Assembly (NCBI GenBank): GCA_024362935.1
Contig: JANCRA010000006.1
Coordinates: 30,187,924 to 30,251,923 of the forward strand
Direction: 5' to 3'
DNA length: 64,000 nucleotides
Source: Setophaga petechia
Taxonomy: Eukaryota; Chordata; Aves; Passeriformes; Parulidae
Part shown: piece after piece, positions 39,001-49,620 of the stretch
Layout: each line of letters starts with the position of its first letter
How positions within the stretch are numbered: position 1 is the first letter of the stretch
The notes under the pieces: model-generated
The model's input: only the letters and a program-made list of their open reading frames with translations
Databases searched by the model: none
Told to the model about the DNA's origin: nothing
Program-made: the position numbers and the translations under genes

Positions 39001-39621
39001 AAAATCACAAGACTTAGGAGAATATCAGTTATTATTTCTGCCCAGGAGGAAGACAGCCCTGTGTAATTTGTTATTACCAGTCTAATGTACATTTCTGGTT
39101 GAAATGCACACCCAGTAATATGTTACTTCTGTTGCTGGCTGCTTTGAGCAGCAGCAGACTCCATTTATTTTCTCTTATCTCTTAGAAAGAAGCTCTCCAT
39201 TTTCCCCTCCTCCACTGGGTCCTTTTTCACTATTTTCCCTTTTTTTCTCAGCCTTTCCCTCTCTGTCCCTTTCTTGACCATCCTGTTTGCTTCCTCTTTC
39301 ACCTCCTTCTTTCACTTGGCTTCCTGCCTGGTACATTTGTCTCTTTCCCCTGTGTATTCCTTCCTTTCCTTTTCACCATCTTGTCTTGGTTTCCTTCCAA
39401 ATTATCCCTTCCCTGCCACCTTTGCAAATCTGTCACCTGGCATTTCTGCCTTTTAGAGTTTTTCAGACAGTTTTCAAGCCATAGCAGGCAATATTTGGCA
39501 ATCTTTCTTCCCAGCAGCCTGGTGGCAGTGGCTGTGACACCCATGAGAAACTCAAGCTCCTCTGCCTGGGGCAGTCACTGCCAGGTGTGAACCTGGGCTC
39601 ATCTTGCAACTCTGGTCATGG

Positions 39622-39714
39622 GATAGAATCAAAGAATAAAATCACAGAGTTCTTTGGTTCAAAAGGGACCTTTAAAGCTCATCTAGTCCAACCCCCTGCA
39701 ATGAAGAGGGACAA
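39622..39714 (-). mobile_element. CR1 LINE 3'-end fragment, antisense to DNM3
   Basis: Read on the + strand it is the reverse complement of a CR1 3' end: GATAGAATCAAAGAAT, then AAAGGGACCTTTAAAGCTCA, then TCTAGTCCAACCCCCTGC, then GAAGAGGGAC. It is diverged and 5'-truncated, as is usual for avian CR1. Confidence 0.88.
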
Positions 39715-42700
39715 CAGAAGCACTGAAAGAAGGAGCAGTCTGCATGAGGATAAGTGTTGGAGGGCTTGGCCAGAAAGCAGGTCCCAGCAGGTTGTAAAAA
39801 CATGTAAAATGTCACAATCCAGCAAGTTTGGCAGTTTCATTGTGATTCTGCAGTACTGATCTTATGAGAGATTTGGAATGGCATTTGCACAGAACTGATT
39901 CTTCAGCTGCCTGAGCTGTAATGCCATGAGAGATACAGGAGGGTCTTCACTTCTGCTCCAGGAGCTTCAGTGACTGCTGCCCCTAAAAGGATGGCTCTCT
40001 TTTAGACTGGCAGTAGGATTTTGTTCCTGCCTTCCTTTATATTCCTCTCCCCCAGATGGCTGTCCTGAAGACTGAGGAAAACAAAGTCCATGGGATGCCA
40101 GATATTACAGCCTGGGTACCAGATCTGCTGCCTCTGACTCTTATCCTCTCTCAGCATCTCCCTCCATCAGCCAGAGACAGGCTGATCATATCTGCAGTGG
40201 CCCAGGAATTTCTTATGGGCAGTTCACTGTGAGAATTAACAAAAGTATCTGAAGAATCATTTGTTCTGAATAGGGTTGAGGTTTGATCTATCTACTGCAC
40301 CTCAGGTAGCTGTAATCATCTTGAGTATTGTCCCTGAGCTACTTGCTCCTGTCTTATTCACCAAAAAATTGTTTTAAAACAAAGTGACATTCAACTGGGA
40401 CTGCTGCAAGTCACTTTAAAAGTTCAGCAAAGAGGATCTGGCAGTGAAATGGCTTTTCATTACTCTTAGTGTAGACCAGAGCTATGTGATGGGGAAGGGT
40501 AGGTAAAAGAGATGCAAGAGAGGGGAAGACAGAAAAACAAGGAACCTGAAAAGCATCAGAAGAAGTGGTTCTGGAATAAAGATGATGTTGCAAGTGCAGT
40601 CCTCAAACATAGTGGGAGTGTCAGCTGATGCAGTGAATGAATTTCAGCAAAAAATTGAGTTTGGTTTGGTTTCGGTTCTTTTTTTTCTTCTTAGCATTTT
40701 CTCTCTCAAGATACTGTTAGTAGAAGAAAATGGTTTTATTTTTAACATCTCTCTACTTGAAGAAAGAAAGTAGAATCAAGCAACAGCAGTTGTTTGACAG
40801 AAATACAGGAACCTGAAGATGTTATTTGTGCCAAGAAATGATTTCGTTTCATAATGGAGTGGTTTAATAACAGTTGCTATGAAGACATTGCAGAATTAGA
40901 GCAATGGCATTGAGCAGGGAATTCCTGCCTTGTTTGAGAGAGTGGGTGAATAACAGTGCATTTCCTTGTGCTAGAAGAGAAAACATCTGAGAGCAAACAG
41001 AGAGAAACAGGGATGATTTGAACTTCCTGCACCTGCAGGCATCTTGAAAGGCTGTCTTGAAACTCTCCTGTCCCCCACGAGCTGTAGTGATGAGGGCACT
41101 CCAAGGTTCCACTAACAGCAGTGGTAATCCCATTAGTTGGCATCATGGACAAGAAGAGGAGCAACTCCAGCTGCAGGTGACAACCAGGACATTTGCTCCC
41201 CTTCTTGCACCAAGGTAAGTAAAGAGGAGAGAGGCAACAAGGCAGAGGAAGGTCATAGCTGAGCAGGAAGGAAGAACAGAGATGTGTTCAAAAGTGAGGT
41301 CCATGGTTCACACTGATGGCAAACTGCAGCTCACACAGAGCAGTGCACAGGTCCTAAGCTGCTGTAAGAGATCAGATGTTCCTCCTGCTGATTTTGTGGC
41401 CCTTCTGTTGTCATCCTCATGCACAGAACAGCATTCTGAATGTTCCCACTCAGCACTCATAACTTTCTCTTCTTCATGGCTAGTTGTGACCCTCTGGAGC
41501 ATCCCAGCCTATGGTTTCTGAAAGGCTGGGACAGAATTCCACAGATGCACTGCACACTTGCTTACTTGACACTTATGTTCTCTGCTGAAGGGCAAACAAG
41601 AACACACAGTTTTTTAAGAAAAATACCCTGTCTCGGTCACTCCGTTGAATTAATTTTGTGTTTATTCAAGCTGAGCTTTTCATATGACACATTAATTCCC
41701 TGAAATGACTAATTTGAAAATGCAGTGTTCACATAAACATACAATATATTTGTATGTGTGTGTGATAGACGTTGATTTATTATGGTCATATAGAAAACAT
41801 AGCTTGAGTTGTAGATAATAAATTATTCTGCTGGAACATCATATTTTGGACCACATTGCCTCTGAAAGGAGTATCTGTATTAAGTTAAATCACACACAGT
41901 GGAACCTCACTAACCCCAGTGCTTTCAAACAGTGTAAGCCTTTGAATTCATGGAGATTTATACTGCTGCAGTGTAGTTTTTTTGTTTGTTTCTTTCAGCT
42001 ATCTGATCAAACAGCATAATCTAATAACCTTAACTTGCTTATACCGAACAAAAAAATTCTTCCACTGAGAGCACTGTGCAGAGGGGTCATCTGCAGTTTT
42101 GGGGTTCAGCTGTAGGGACAGCTGAGGCAGTCACTGGCAGTGCAGTCTGAGCATGCCCTCTGTGCTTTGTAGAGCCTGAGTTCAGCTGGAGAATGCTTCA
42201 GAACTAGCAGCCACCCTCTAAAGCTGTGCTCTGTGCCTGAGGGCTTCCCTTCTGACCTGCCTGACCATACTGATCCTCTGGGCAACAGTTACTTACAGAC
42301 ATTTTGTGTTTAACAAAATGACATTTTCCAGTACAGAAACAAATCTGAGCAATTCTCAGTCTCTTGGACCATTCCACTGGGCTAAGGGGCCATCTCAGGC
42401 AGATATTCCCCAGCTCCTTTCACCCTTCATCACCACTCCGTGCAGTTTCTCATTTCCCCTGCTATCACCATCTCCTCCTGATCCCTGTCTGTGATTCCTG
42501 CTTTAGTCCTCCTCATGTCATCATCCTTCTTCTGCTTTTCCTGCTTTGTTATGACCTGTGTCACCAGGACCAAGTGCCTTTCTTCCCCCCTGTCTTTCCT
42601 CTGGCTTTCCCACTTCCACTCCTGAGTTGATGCTTGGGAGACTCTGCAGCAGCCGTGCTGCATCTGCTGTAGGACAGAGTTTAAGCCTGCACAGACTGAA

Positions 42701-43609
42701 GACTAATTAGGTCTACAAACCATGTCTTGCCTCTGTTTTTGAAGCATGATGGATACAGTACTTCCACTTCTGGTTTGGATGGTCCTCCCAATCCTGAGGC
42801 TGATGGAGGTCAAGAGATGCCATATAAAAGTTAAGTTGATACAAGAACCAGTAATAGAAGGTGTGAGTCTCTCAGGATCTTACTGAAACAGAGAAAACCA
42901 GAGAAACAGTACAAAAATAAAACCAGTCAAAGCATTATAAGTTTCTCAGGACCAAGCTACTTAGTTCTCTAAATAATCACCCAAACAGGAAACCAGATTT
43001 ATTCCTCACCTGCAGTAAGGCACTGCACTCTTACCATATGCCTCACATTCCAGGTTTGTTCTGTCACCTAAAACAAATTTGCCTGCAGTCAGTCTTAAAG
43101 CTGCTTAGAGATTTGAAGTATTTTCTTGTTAAATTCTACAAAGACGATGTCACGTATCAGGGTATCCGAGAGGATTGCATTATAGGGAAACCAACATGAT
43201 GGAAAAGGGAGAGAATAATGGGCTTCTGTTCACAGCTTCAGATCTATAGGATGTATCATAAAATAGAGTTCTGTGCATGCCTTCCACAAAGTGTTCTCTG
43301 GTGGTCACAAGCAAGCAAGAACGTCAAATATAAGTGGAAATGAAAGCCTTTTATTTCGAAGTCCTCTGGCTGTGCTGTGAGAAGCCATCTTCGAGCGGGG
43401 CCTCCCATGGTAATTACAGCCATGCTTTACTGAAAGCACATTTTGTGCACTCCGTGTGGGGAGCGATAGGGCTTCTCAAAAGGCAAAGGCTCGAAGAACT
43501 CCCATATGTTTCTGATCTAATTTTAAGTCTAGACTTACTTTATTTAGTTTCTTTTACTCGGCATTTGCCTAGCTAAAGCGTTTAGGAGTTCTTTTAAAAC
43601 TGGAAACAT

Positions 43610-43621
43610 TGGGGGGGGGGG
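43610..43621. repeat. Homopolymeric G run
   Basis: This is an uninterrupted run of about 11 guanines in otherwise AT-rich intron. It is a probable slippage-prone site and its exact length may be a sequencing uncertainty. Confidence 0.9.
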
Positions 43622-43954
43622 TGCTGCTAAGGTTAAAAATAAATGTTAAAACTTTTCCTTTTTTAAAAAGTTTTTGCACGGGGGTAAGAGCTCCCCTCCA
43701 TTCAAAACCCCACTGAGCTCTTCAAAGGAGAAGTCTCTGCAGCAACATCAGGGAGTTATTAAATACATACTTAGTCCACAATTTTCATTGGTAAATTCTT
43801 TATGTCTGCTTAATGTGTGCTAGTTAGAAGAACTGATTCTTTTTGCAGACTCGTTTACTCAACCCCGGGGGGACCTATGATCTCCTGCCCCTTTAGCAGT
43901 AACTTTTACAAACAGTTAAAAAAAGGCAGCAAAATAACAACAACCCCAAAGACA

Positions 43955-44430
43955 AGAGAGTGAGTTAGTGAGTTAAACGGGCCAGGCAGCGGGACACGGC
44001 CCGAAAAGGCAGCTGAAATGTTGGCGACAACAGCCGAAAGGGTTTCCCGCAGCAGCGCCGCTTCCCTCGGAGCTTTCTCCGGGGCCGGGGCCGCTGCCCG
44101 GCTGCGATAACCGGGACAGCCCCGGCCCGCGCCGTCTGCGCCGCTATCACCCGCTGGCCTCAGACTAAACACTGAAGCGGCCTCAGTCACACAGTTACTC
44201 ACTGGGATGGCAGCTCGCGGCCCAGGGCTGCGGGGGAGGCTATTTGTGCCCGCCGTCCCCCGGCCGGGCCGCGGGCAGGCTGCAGCTCCCCCTGCCGCCC
44301 TGCAGGCCCCGCTCCCCGGCCTGCCCGCGGGCCGCGCCTCCGTGAGGGGCCTGGGCTCGGGGGCCGTGGGGCCGAGCGCGCGCTCGGCTGCCTCAGGGCT
44401 GTGCTCGGCGCAGCTGCCCCGGGGTTGTTG
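43955..44430. promoter_or_regulatory. Intronic CpG island, candidate promoter of an unannotated transcript
   Basis: GC content and CpG frequency jump abruptly here within an AT-rich intron. The island has many CGs, GC boxes such as CCCCGCTCCCCGGCC and GGGGCCGGGGCCG, and an AATAG/CTATTTGTG motif near 44250. Adjacent open frames (- strand 43906-44202, + strand 44207-44431) lack any recognisable domain. On the - strand a GTGAGTAAC donor-like site follows at about 44195-44203, so an antisense first exon is conceivable. The island is not explained by any DNM3 exon. An alternative internal promoter or a long non-coding RNA promoter are the leading options. Confidence 0.6.
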
Positions 44431-45124
44431 ATGGCTCTGTTGTCTTTACGTGGCCCAGGATTCTGCAGCGCTCCCGGGGCTCCCGGCCACTGCTCCGGCC
44501 GTGAAGGAGCCAGGGAGAGACAAAGGACACAGCCTCGCCTCTTGTTTTTGGGGTTGAAATTCCTGTGTAGGGGGTGAAAAAAAAAAAAATCTCAATGCTA
44601 CTCCCAGTGTAGAAATGGTCACAGAATGATTTGTCACCTTGACAGGGAAGTCTAGGGCAGGCAACTTCAGGGCTTGTTCTTTCCTTCACTCGCACTCGGG
44701 CTCCAGCTGATGCTGAGTGCCAGTGGCAAAGGAAGGGGGGGGAAAGGAACAGAACCCCCCATCTGTTCCCCAAGCTGAGCCCCTCTGCTCTGCCCAGGGC
44801 CTCGGGAGCACGGTGCCCCTTCCTGCACTGCTGCAGATACCCCAGGAGCCTGTCAGCAGCAGGGCTGCAGGGACATGCTGCTGCTGCTGCTGCAGCTCTT
44901 TTCCCCAACGCTGCCTTTTCCAAACACTGCCCTCCTCCAGGAGGCTCTGCAGGTCCTGCTGCCCCCGTTTGTGTGGGGGGTTAAGGAGCTGGAGGTGCAC
45001 GGGAGACAGGGAGCACCCTTGAGGGGCTGGAGCTGAGGGGGGCTCTTCCTGCTCCTCATGGATGTGCTGCCCATGCCCATCGGGAGGACACATGGGTGTT
45101 TGGGTCACAGCGTCCCAGACACAT

Positions 45125-45410
45125 GTGGGAGCATCTACAGGTGGGACAGAGCATCTACAGGTGGGACAGAGCACCCACAGGCCGGTCAGAGCTCCCACTG
45201 ACAGGTCAGAGCACCCACAGACAGGACAGAGCATCCACAGATGGATCAGAGCATCCACAGACAGGTCAGAGCATCCACAGAAGGGTCAGAGCACCCACAG
45301 ACAGGTTAGAGCACCCACAGACAGGTCAGAGCATCCACACATGGGTCAGAGCACCCACAGACAGGTCAGAGCATCCACACATGGGTCAGAGCTCCCCGGG
45401 TCAGAGCTCC
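45125..45410. repeat. 20-bp minisatellite, about 14 copies
   Basis: The tandem units resemble GGTCAGAGCACCCACAGACA, with alternating variants (ATCCACAG, ATGGGTCAGAG). Since 20 is not a multiple of three, successive units rotate through reading frames, and overlapping spurious frames stay open. It is located in the last DNM3 intron. Confidence 0.95.
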
Positions 45411-47678
45411 CTGCTCCAAGCACTCCTGTCTGTAGGGCAGTGCCACAGGGACAAGGATGGGTGGCTCAGCAGCAGCTCCTCATCACAGCATCCCCCTGGG
45501 TAATCAGCTTCTCCTGAAGTGCCTGGCACTCTGCACTGGGGAAGAGCTGATGGAGGGTTCTTCCCTTCAGGTCTGCACTGGGCTTGAGTGGAAATTCAGA
45601 GCAGGCCAGGGTGCAGTAACAGCACTGATTCAAGGGGGAAACGGGGCTTGGGCCTGATTGTGGCTCAGGTTTGGTTTGACTGATTGTATCCAGGAAATCC
45701 TCCCACTGTGCTCTCCAGTTTCTGATCCTGCTGTGTTAAATGGCAATTTGGCTAAATTGCATTATTTGAATCCAGTGGGCTGCATTTAACCTGGTATTAA
45801 AATGCATGTTTGGGCTTTTAAATTTGATATGAAGACAGCTGTATGCATTTTCCCTTGTTTGTCAATTGCATACATATGATACAATGTTTTCAGTAAGCGC
45901 TAAACAATGCAATGTGAGGCATTTCAACAAAGGAATAATTTAATGCAACCCAGCAGAAATGCAGAGCCTTAGAAGTGGTTCTTTATGAAACTACAAATTT
46001 TGGAAATGAGTCCAGAAGACCTACACTGGAGCAACACAAGAAACAATAGTTAACACAGTAACATTTTTCCTGTAAGAAAAATACACCATGAAGAAATTAT
46101 ATTTTGCCTATTTTTTTTAGCTTGTTGATTTACTTGAATGCTTTAGTTGGCATATTTTGTATTTGTTGCATGGTAGGGATTAAAATTCTCGTTTCTTCAC
46201 CAAAAGAGGATATTGTCGCACAAGATGCACTTTGAGCCAAACGAGATTTTTTTTTTTGTCAAGTGTAAATTTGTCTCACATATTTTGTTCCAGTTCAAAG
46301 AAAATTAACACATTGTTACATTTTTTTCATCTTCAGTTTAGCTTTAGCAGAATGAGACACATTTCCTTCTTAATCTTCTTCAGAGCCACCAATGTCCCTG
46401 CTCGCACAGGTGGAGGATGGGTTAGGAAGGGCTGCACATTTGATGGGGCAAATTATTAATTTATTATTATTTTAAAAATTAATTATGAGCTTTGCTGGAG
46501 CTGTTGGGAACCAGCCTCAGCTCCCACCTTGCTCAGAGCCTGGGTGCAGCCATGGGCTCTCCTGGTGATCTGGGCTGGGTTAAGGAATAGAGAGAGAGTA
46601 CCTGGTACTTCCTGCTAAAGAAAAGGAGCAAAACCAGCGTGCAGGGCATGGACTGGGATAAATGCAGCACCAGAGCAGGCTGGAGGGTGCTGGACAGCTG
46701 GGTGAGGGAGCAGGATGAACAGTCTGAGGCTGTTTGTCCAGCACACAGCAGTGCCAGGCAGGACTGTGCCAGCTGTGCAGGCAGTGTCAGCTCAGGCTCT
46801 GCATGGGCAGAGGTGGAAAGGAGCAGCAACAAAATAATACTCTTTGTAACTGAGCTGGGGGAATTACCTCCACACAGCCCTGAGGGGGACCTTCCTGCAC
46901 ACAAACAGGTAAATTGTTACACAGCTACCAGAGGGACTCTGTCTACAGCTCCAGCAGAGCTGGGTGTTACCCTTGGTGAAGGGAGAGAGGGATAAATGTC
47001 AGCCTGGACTGCAGGTAGGATGTGCTTGGAGATCACTGCTGCTCACTCTTGCTCTGGGGTCTCTTACCAGAGGATGACAGAGTCCAAATTAAAATGCAGG
47101 GGTTTTCAGTACAAAAGAAAATTGAATGAAGGCACCTAAGTCTTCCCAAAAAAATCCATCACTCTGTAGCACTTCCTGAAGTTGATAGAAAAATGCATTT
47201 GTGGTAAATTAATGAATCCAGCAGCCCTGGCCACAATTGGAATTTTCAAGATTGTTGATTTAAAGCCTCAAAATGTGCCTCAGATTCAGGCCCATTGATA
47301 GGACTACAGTTTGCTCAGGTATGCCAGAAGCTGCAGATTTTCCTGCTCCTGCAAGGCAGACCTGAAGCTGCTGCAGGCTGCTTTCCCCAGTCCTGTGCCT
47401 GCTCTGAAATGTACCTGTAAATCTGCTCTGTGAGTCCAGGCTGGGACTGAGCCCTGAAACCAGGGAATAACCACCCTGCCCTGCTGGCTTGCATGGCTCC
47501 AGAGCCCCCAGGCTGTGCACAGTGATGGGTGAGAGGGTAAAGCATGGCAGAAATGGCAAAACCCATTTCCTCCTTCCTTCCTCTGCATGCTCAGGGGTGT
47601 CTGGCTTCGGGGTGCATGGAAATAGGATTGTTGTGTGTACAAGCACGTGCATTACAGCAGCCAGAGGTGTACATGTGG

Positions 47679-48538
47679 GTTTATGCTCAGTGTTTGTGCT
47701 CAATGTTTGTGCTCAATGTTTGTGCTCAGGGTTTGTGCTCAGGGTCTGTGCTCAATATTTGTGCTCAGGGTTTGTGCTCAGGGTTTGTGCTCAGGGTTTG
47801 TGCTCAGGGTTTGTGCACAATATTTGTGCTCAGGGTTTGTGCTCAGGGTTTGTGCTCAGGGTCTGTGCTCAGGGTTTGTGCTCAGAGTTTGTGCTCAGGG
47901 TTTGTGCTCAGGGTTGGTGCTCAGGGTCTGTGCTCAGGGTCCGTGCTCAGTGTTTATGCTCAGGGTCGGTGCTCAGGGCCTGTGCTCAGGGTCTGTGCTC
48001 AGGGTCTGTGCTCAGGGTTTGTGCTCAGAGTTTGTGCTCAGGGTTTGTGCTCAGGGTTTGTGCTCAGGGTTTGTGCTCAGGGTCTGTGCTCAGGGTCTGT
48101 GCTCAGGGTCTGTGCTCAGGGTTTGTGCTCAGGGTTTGTGCTCAGGGTTTGTGCTCAGGGTTTGTGCACAATATTTGTGCTCAGGGTTTGTGCTCAGGGT
48201 TTGTGCTCAGGGTCTGTGCTCAGGGTTGGTGCTCAGGGTCTGTGCTCAGGGTCTGTGCTCAGGGTTTGTGCACAATATTTGTGCTCAGGGTTTGTGCTCA
48301 GGGTCTGTGCTCAGGGTTTATGCTCAGAGTTTATGCTCAGGGTTTGTGCTCAGGGTCTGTGCTCAGGGTCTGTGCTCAGGGTTTGTGCTCAGAGTTTATG
48401 CTCAGGGTTTATGCTCAGAGTTTATGCTCAGGGTTTGTGCTCAGGGTTTGTGCTCAGGGTTTGTGCTCAGGGTCTGTGCTCAGTGCTTGTGCTGTGTTTG
48501 TGCACAATGTTTGTGCTCAATGTCTGTGCTCATTGTTT
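47679..48538 (+). repeat. 12-bp minisatellite, about 70 copies, ending at the exon A acceptor
   Basis: This is roughly 860 bases of tandem GGTTTGTGCTCA, with C/T variants (GGTCTGTGCTCA) and a recurring GTGCACAATATT variant near 47813, 48165 and 48269 that marks a higher-order arrangement. Because 12 is divisible by three, all three + frames remain open for hundreds of codons, with Cys/Leu/Gly/Val repeats. That is an artefact of the repeat, not a gene. The array stops about 20 bases before the AG of DNM3 terminal exon A. Confidence 0.96.
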
Positions 48539-48557
48539 CTTCTCTCTCTCTCTCCAG

Positions 48558-48627
48558 TCGAAGACCGCCCCCTTCACCTACTCGGCCCACTGTAATCCGT
48601 CCGTTAGACTCCTCCCTGTTAGACTAA
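48558..48627 (+). CDS. DNM3: DNM3 terminal exon A, canonical DNM2/DNM3-type C-terminal tail
   Basis: The exon follows a CT-repeat pyrimidine tract and CCAG. It starts in the phase left by the 34678 donor: AG plus T gives Ser, then RRPPPSPTRPTVIRPLDSSL and LD before TAA at 48625-48627. From memory, mammalian dynamin-3 ends RPTIIRPLESSLLD and dynamin-2 RPTIIRPAEPSLLD, so this tail identifies the gene as DNM3 rather than DNM1. The RRPPPSPTRP stretch is a further SH3-ligand segment. The 3' UTR runs to the poly(A) signal at 49597. The reading frame is also open upstream through the minisatellite, but that is a coincidence of the 12-bp unit. Confidence 0.96.
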
Positions 48628-49620
48628 AAGGAGTTTCTGGCATGTCACTCGTTGTTAACCAAATATGTGGAAACAAATTGCTTGGTAACTGTCACAATAA
48701 CCAGTGTATAGTCGCATGTATGGACATCTCTAGGCAAGTAACCAATTTTACTGATATTCTCTGTCCATTCTGCATTGTTTATGAGGTCTTCAATGTTTGG
48801 GGAAGGTCTGTGCTGCCTTGACTTCTCCTTCTGCAATAACTGATGTTAGCTAACTTACTGACACATATCTCCACCCAGACAACTGTGCTCACAGTCCTCT
48901 GCAGCAGCTGGAGGACTTGACTCTGTGTGTCTTTGTGCATGTGTTGATTTGATCTGCTGCTTTTTTTCTCCCTTACCTGAAAGGAATCTTGCTTTTGTTT
49001 GTACCTTCTTGGTTTTCTGTTTTCTCTTGTAATGGCTAAACTGGTCTAAGAAAAGCCATGTGGTTTCTTACCAAGCTCTTCTGAAGGCCCCACACTTCCA
49101 GGTCTCTCTTGCAAGAGGCTTGCTTCTCCTATAAACTGTCCTTATCCAAATTTTAGTTTGAAGGAATGTTGTTAAACGAGCAGGGTGTGTGTGGGACCAG
49201 GCATGTTTTGCTGTATTCCCATCCTGGCAGCTGCCGTGCCAGGTTGGTTGGGTTGGTGAGGAGCAGGCTGGGTGCCCCAGCTCACAGGGAGCTGTCCCAC
49301 CCCACAGCCAGGAGGGGACAGGGTGGTTTGGAGGGCTGGGGTGTGACACAGCAGCTCCCACTCCTGCTCCCACTGCACTCCTGGGGACTGAGTGCATGGA
49401 AATGTGCTGTGTGCAGGACCCAGGGAACTGAGCACTGCTTTTGGTCCCTTTGTGACCCAGAAGGACACAGAGACACAGGCACAGCTGGGCTGGGTCCCCC
49501 TCCTGTGCCCTCCGTGGGAGCTCCAGCCTGGACTGGCAGCTGAGCTTCCCAAGGGGTTTGGATGTGAGATATTTGTGATATTTTCACGTGCCAGTCAATA
49601 AAGTTTCCCTGTGTAAAGAT
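48628..49620 (+). other. DNM3: 3' UTR of the DNM3 exon A transcript
   Basis: Non-coding sequence follows the TAA at 48625-48627 and runs to the expected cleavage site 15-20 bases past the AATAAA at 49597. Longer 3' UTRs that use later signals are possible, since mammalian DNM3 mRNAs have long 3' UTRs. The end is therefore inferred. Confidence 0.6.
49597..49602 (+). terminator. DNM3: Poly(A) signal for DNM3 terminal exon A
   Basis: A canonical AATAAA is followed by GT-rich sequence (TTTCCCTGTG, later CTTGGTTTACTGTTG). It lies about 970 bases past the stop of exon A. Confidence 0.65.

Larger units (their letters stand above)
34679..48557 (+). other. DNM3: Last common DNM3 intron (about 13.9 kb)
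   Basis: This intron runs from the GTAAGA donor to the TCTCTCTCTCTCCAG acceptor. It holds a short GA microsatellite at 34970-34986, a 9-bp tandem repeat near 36050, a CR1 fragment near 39.6 kb, a pyrimidine-rich stretch at 39190-39425, a G run at 43610, an unexplained CpG island near 44.2 kb, and two minisatellites (45.1-45.4 and 47.7-48.5 kb). I can support no independent gene in it. Confidence 0.8.

Noticed and set aside
45125..45410. Regularly spaced repeats resembling a CRISPR array
   Set aside because: The units are directly adjacent with no unique spacers, and the context is a vertebrate intron. It is a minisatellite.
47489..48821. Three overlapping + strand open frames of 330-425 codons with Cys/Leu/Gly/Val repeats
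   Set aside because: They are produced by a 12-bp tandem repeat whose length is a multiple of three and which has no stop in any + frame. One runs into the DNM3 tail only because the array abuts that exon.
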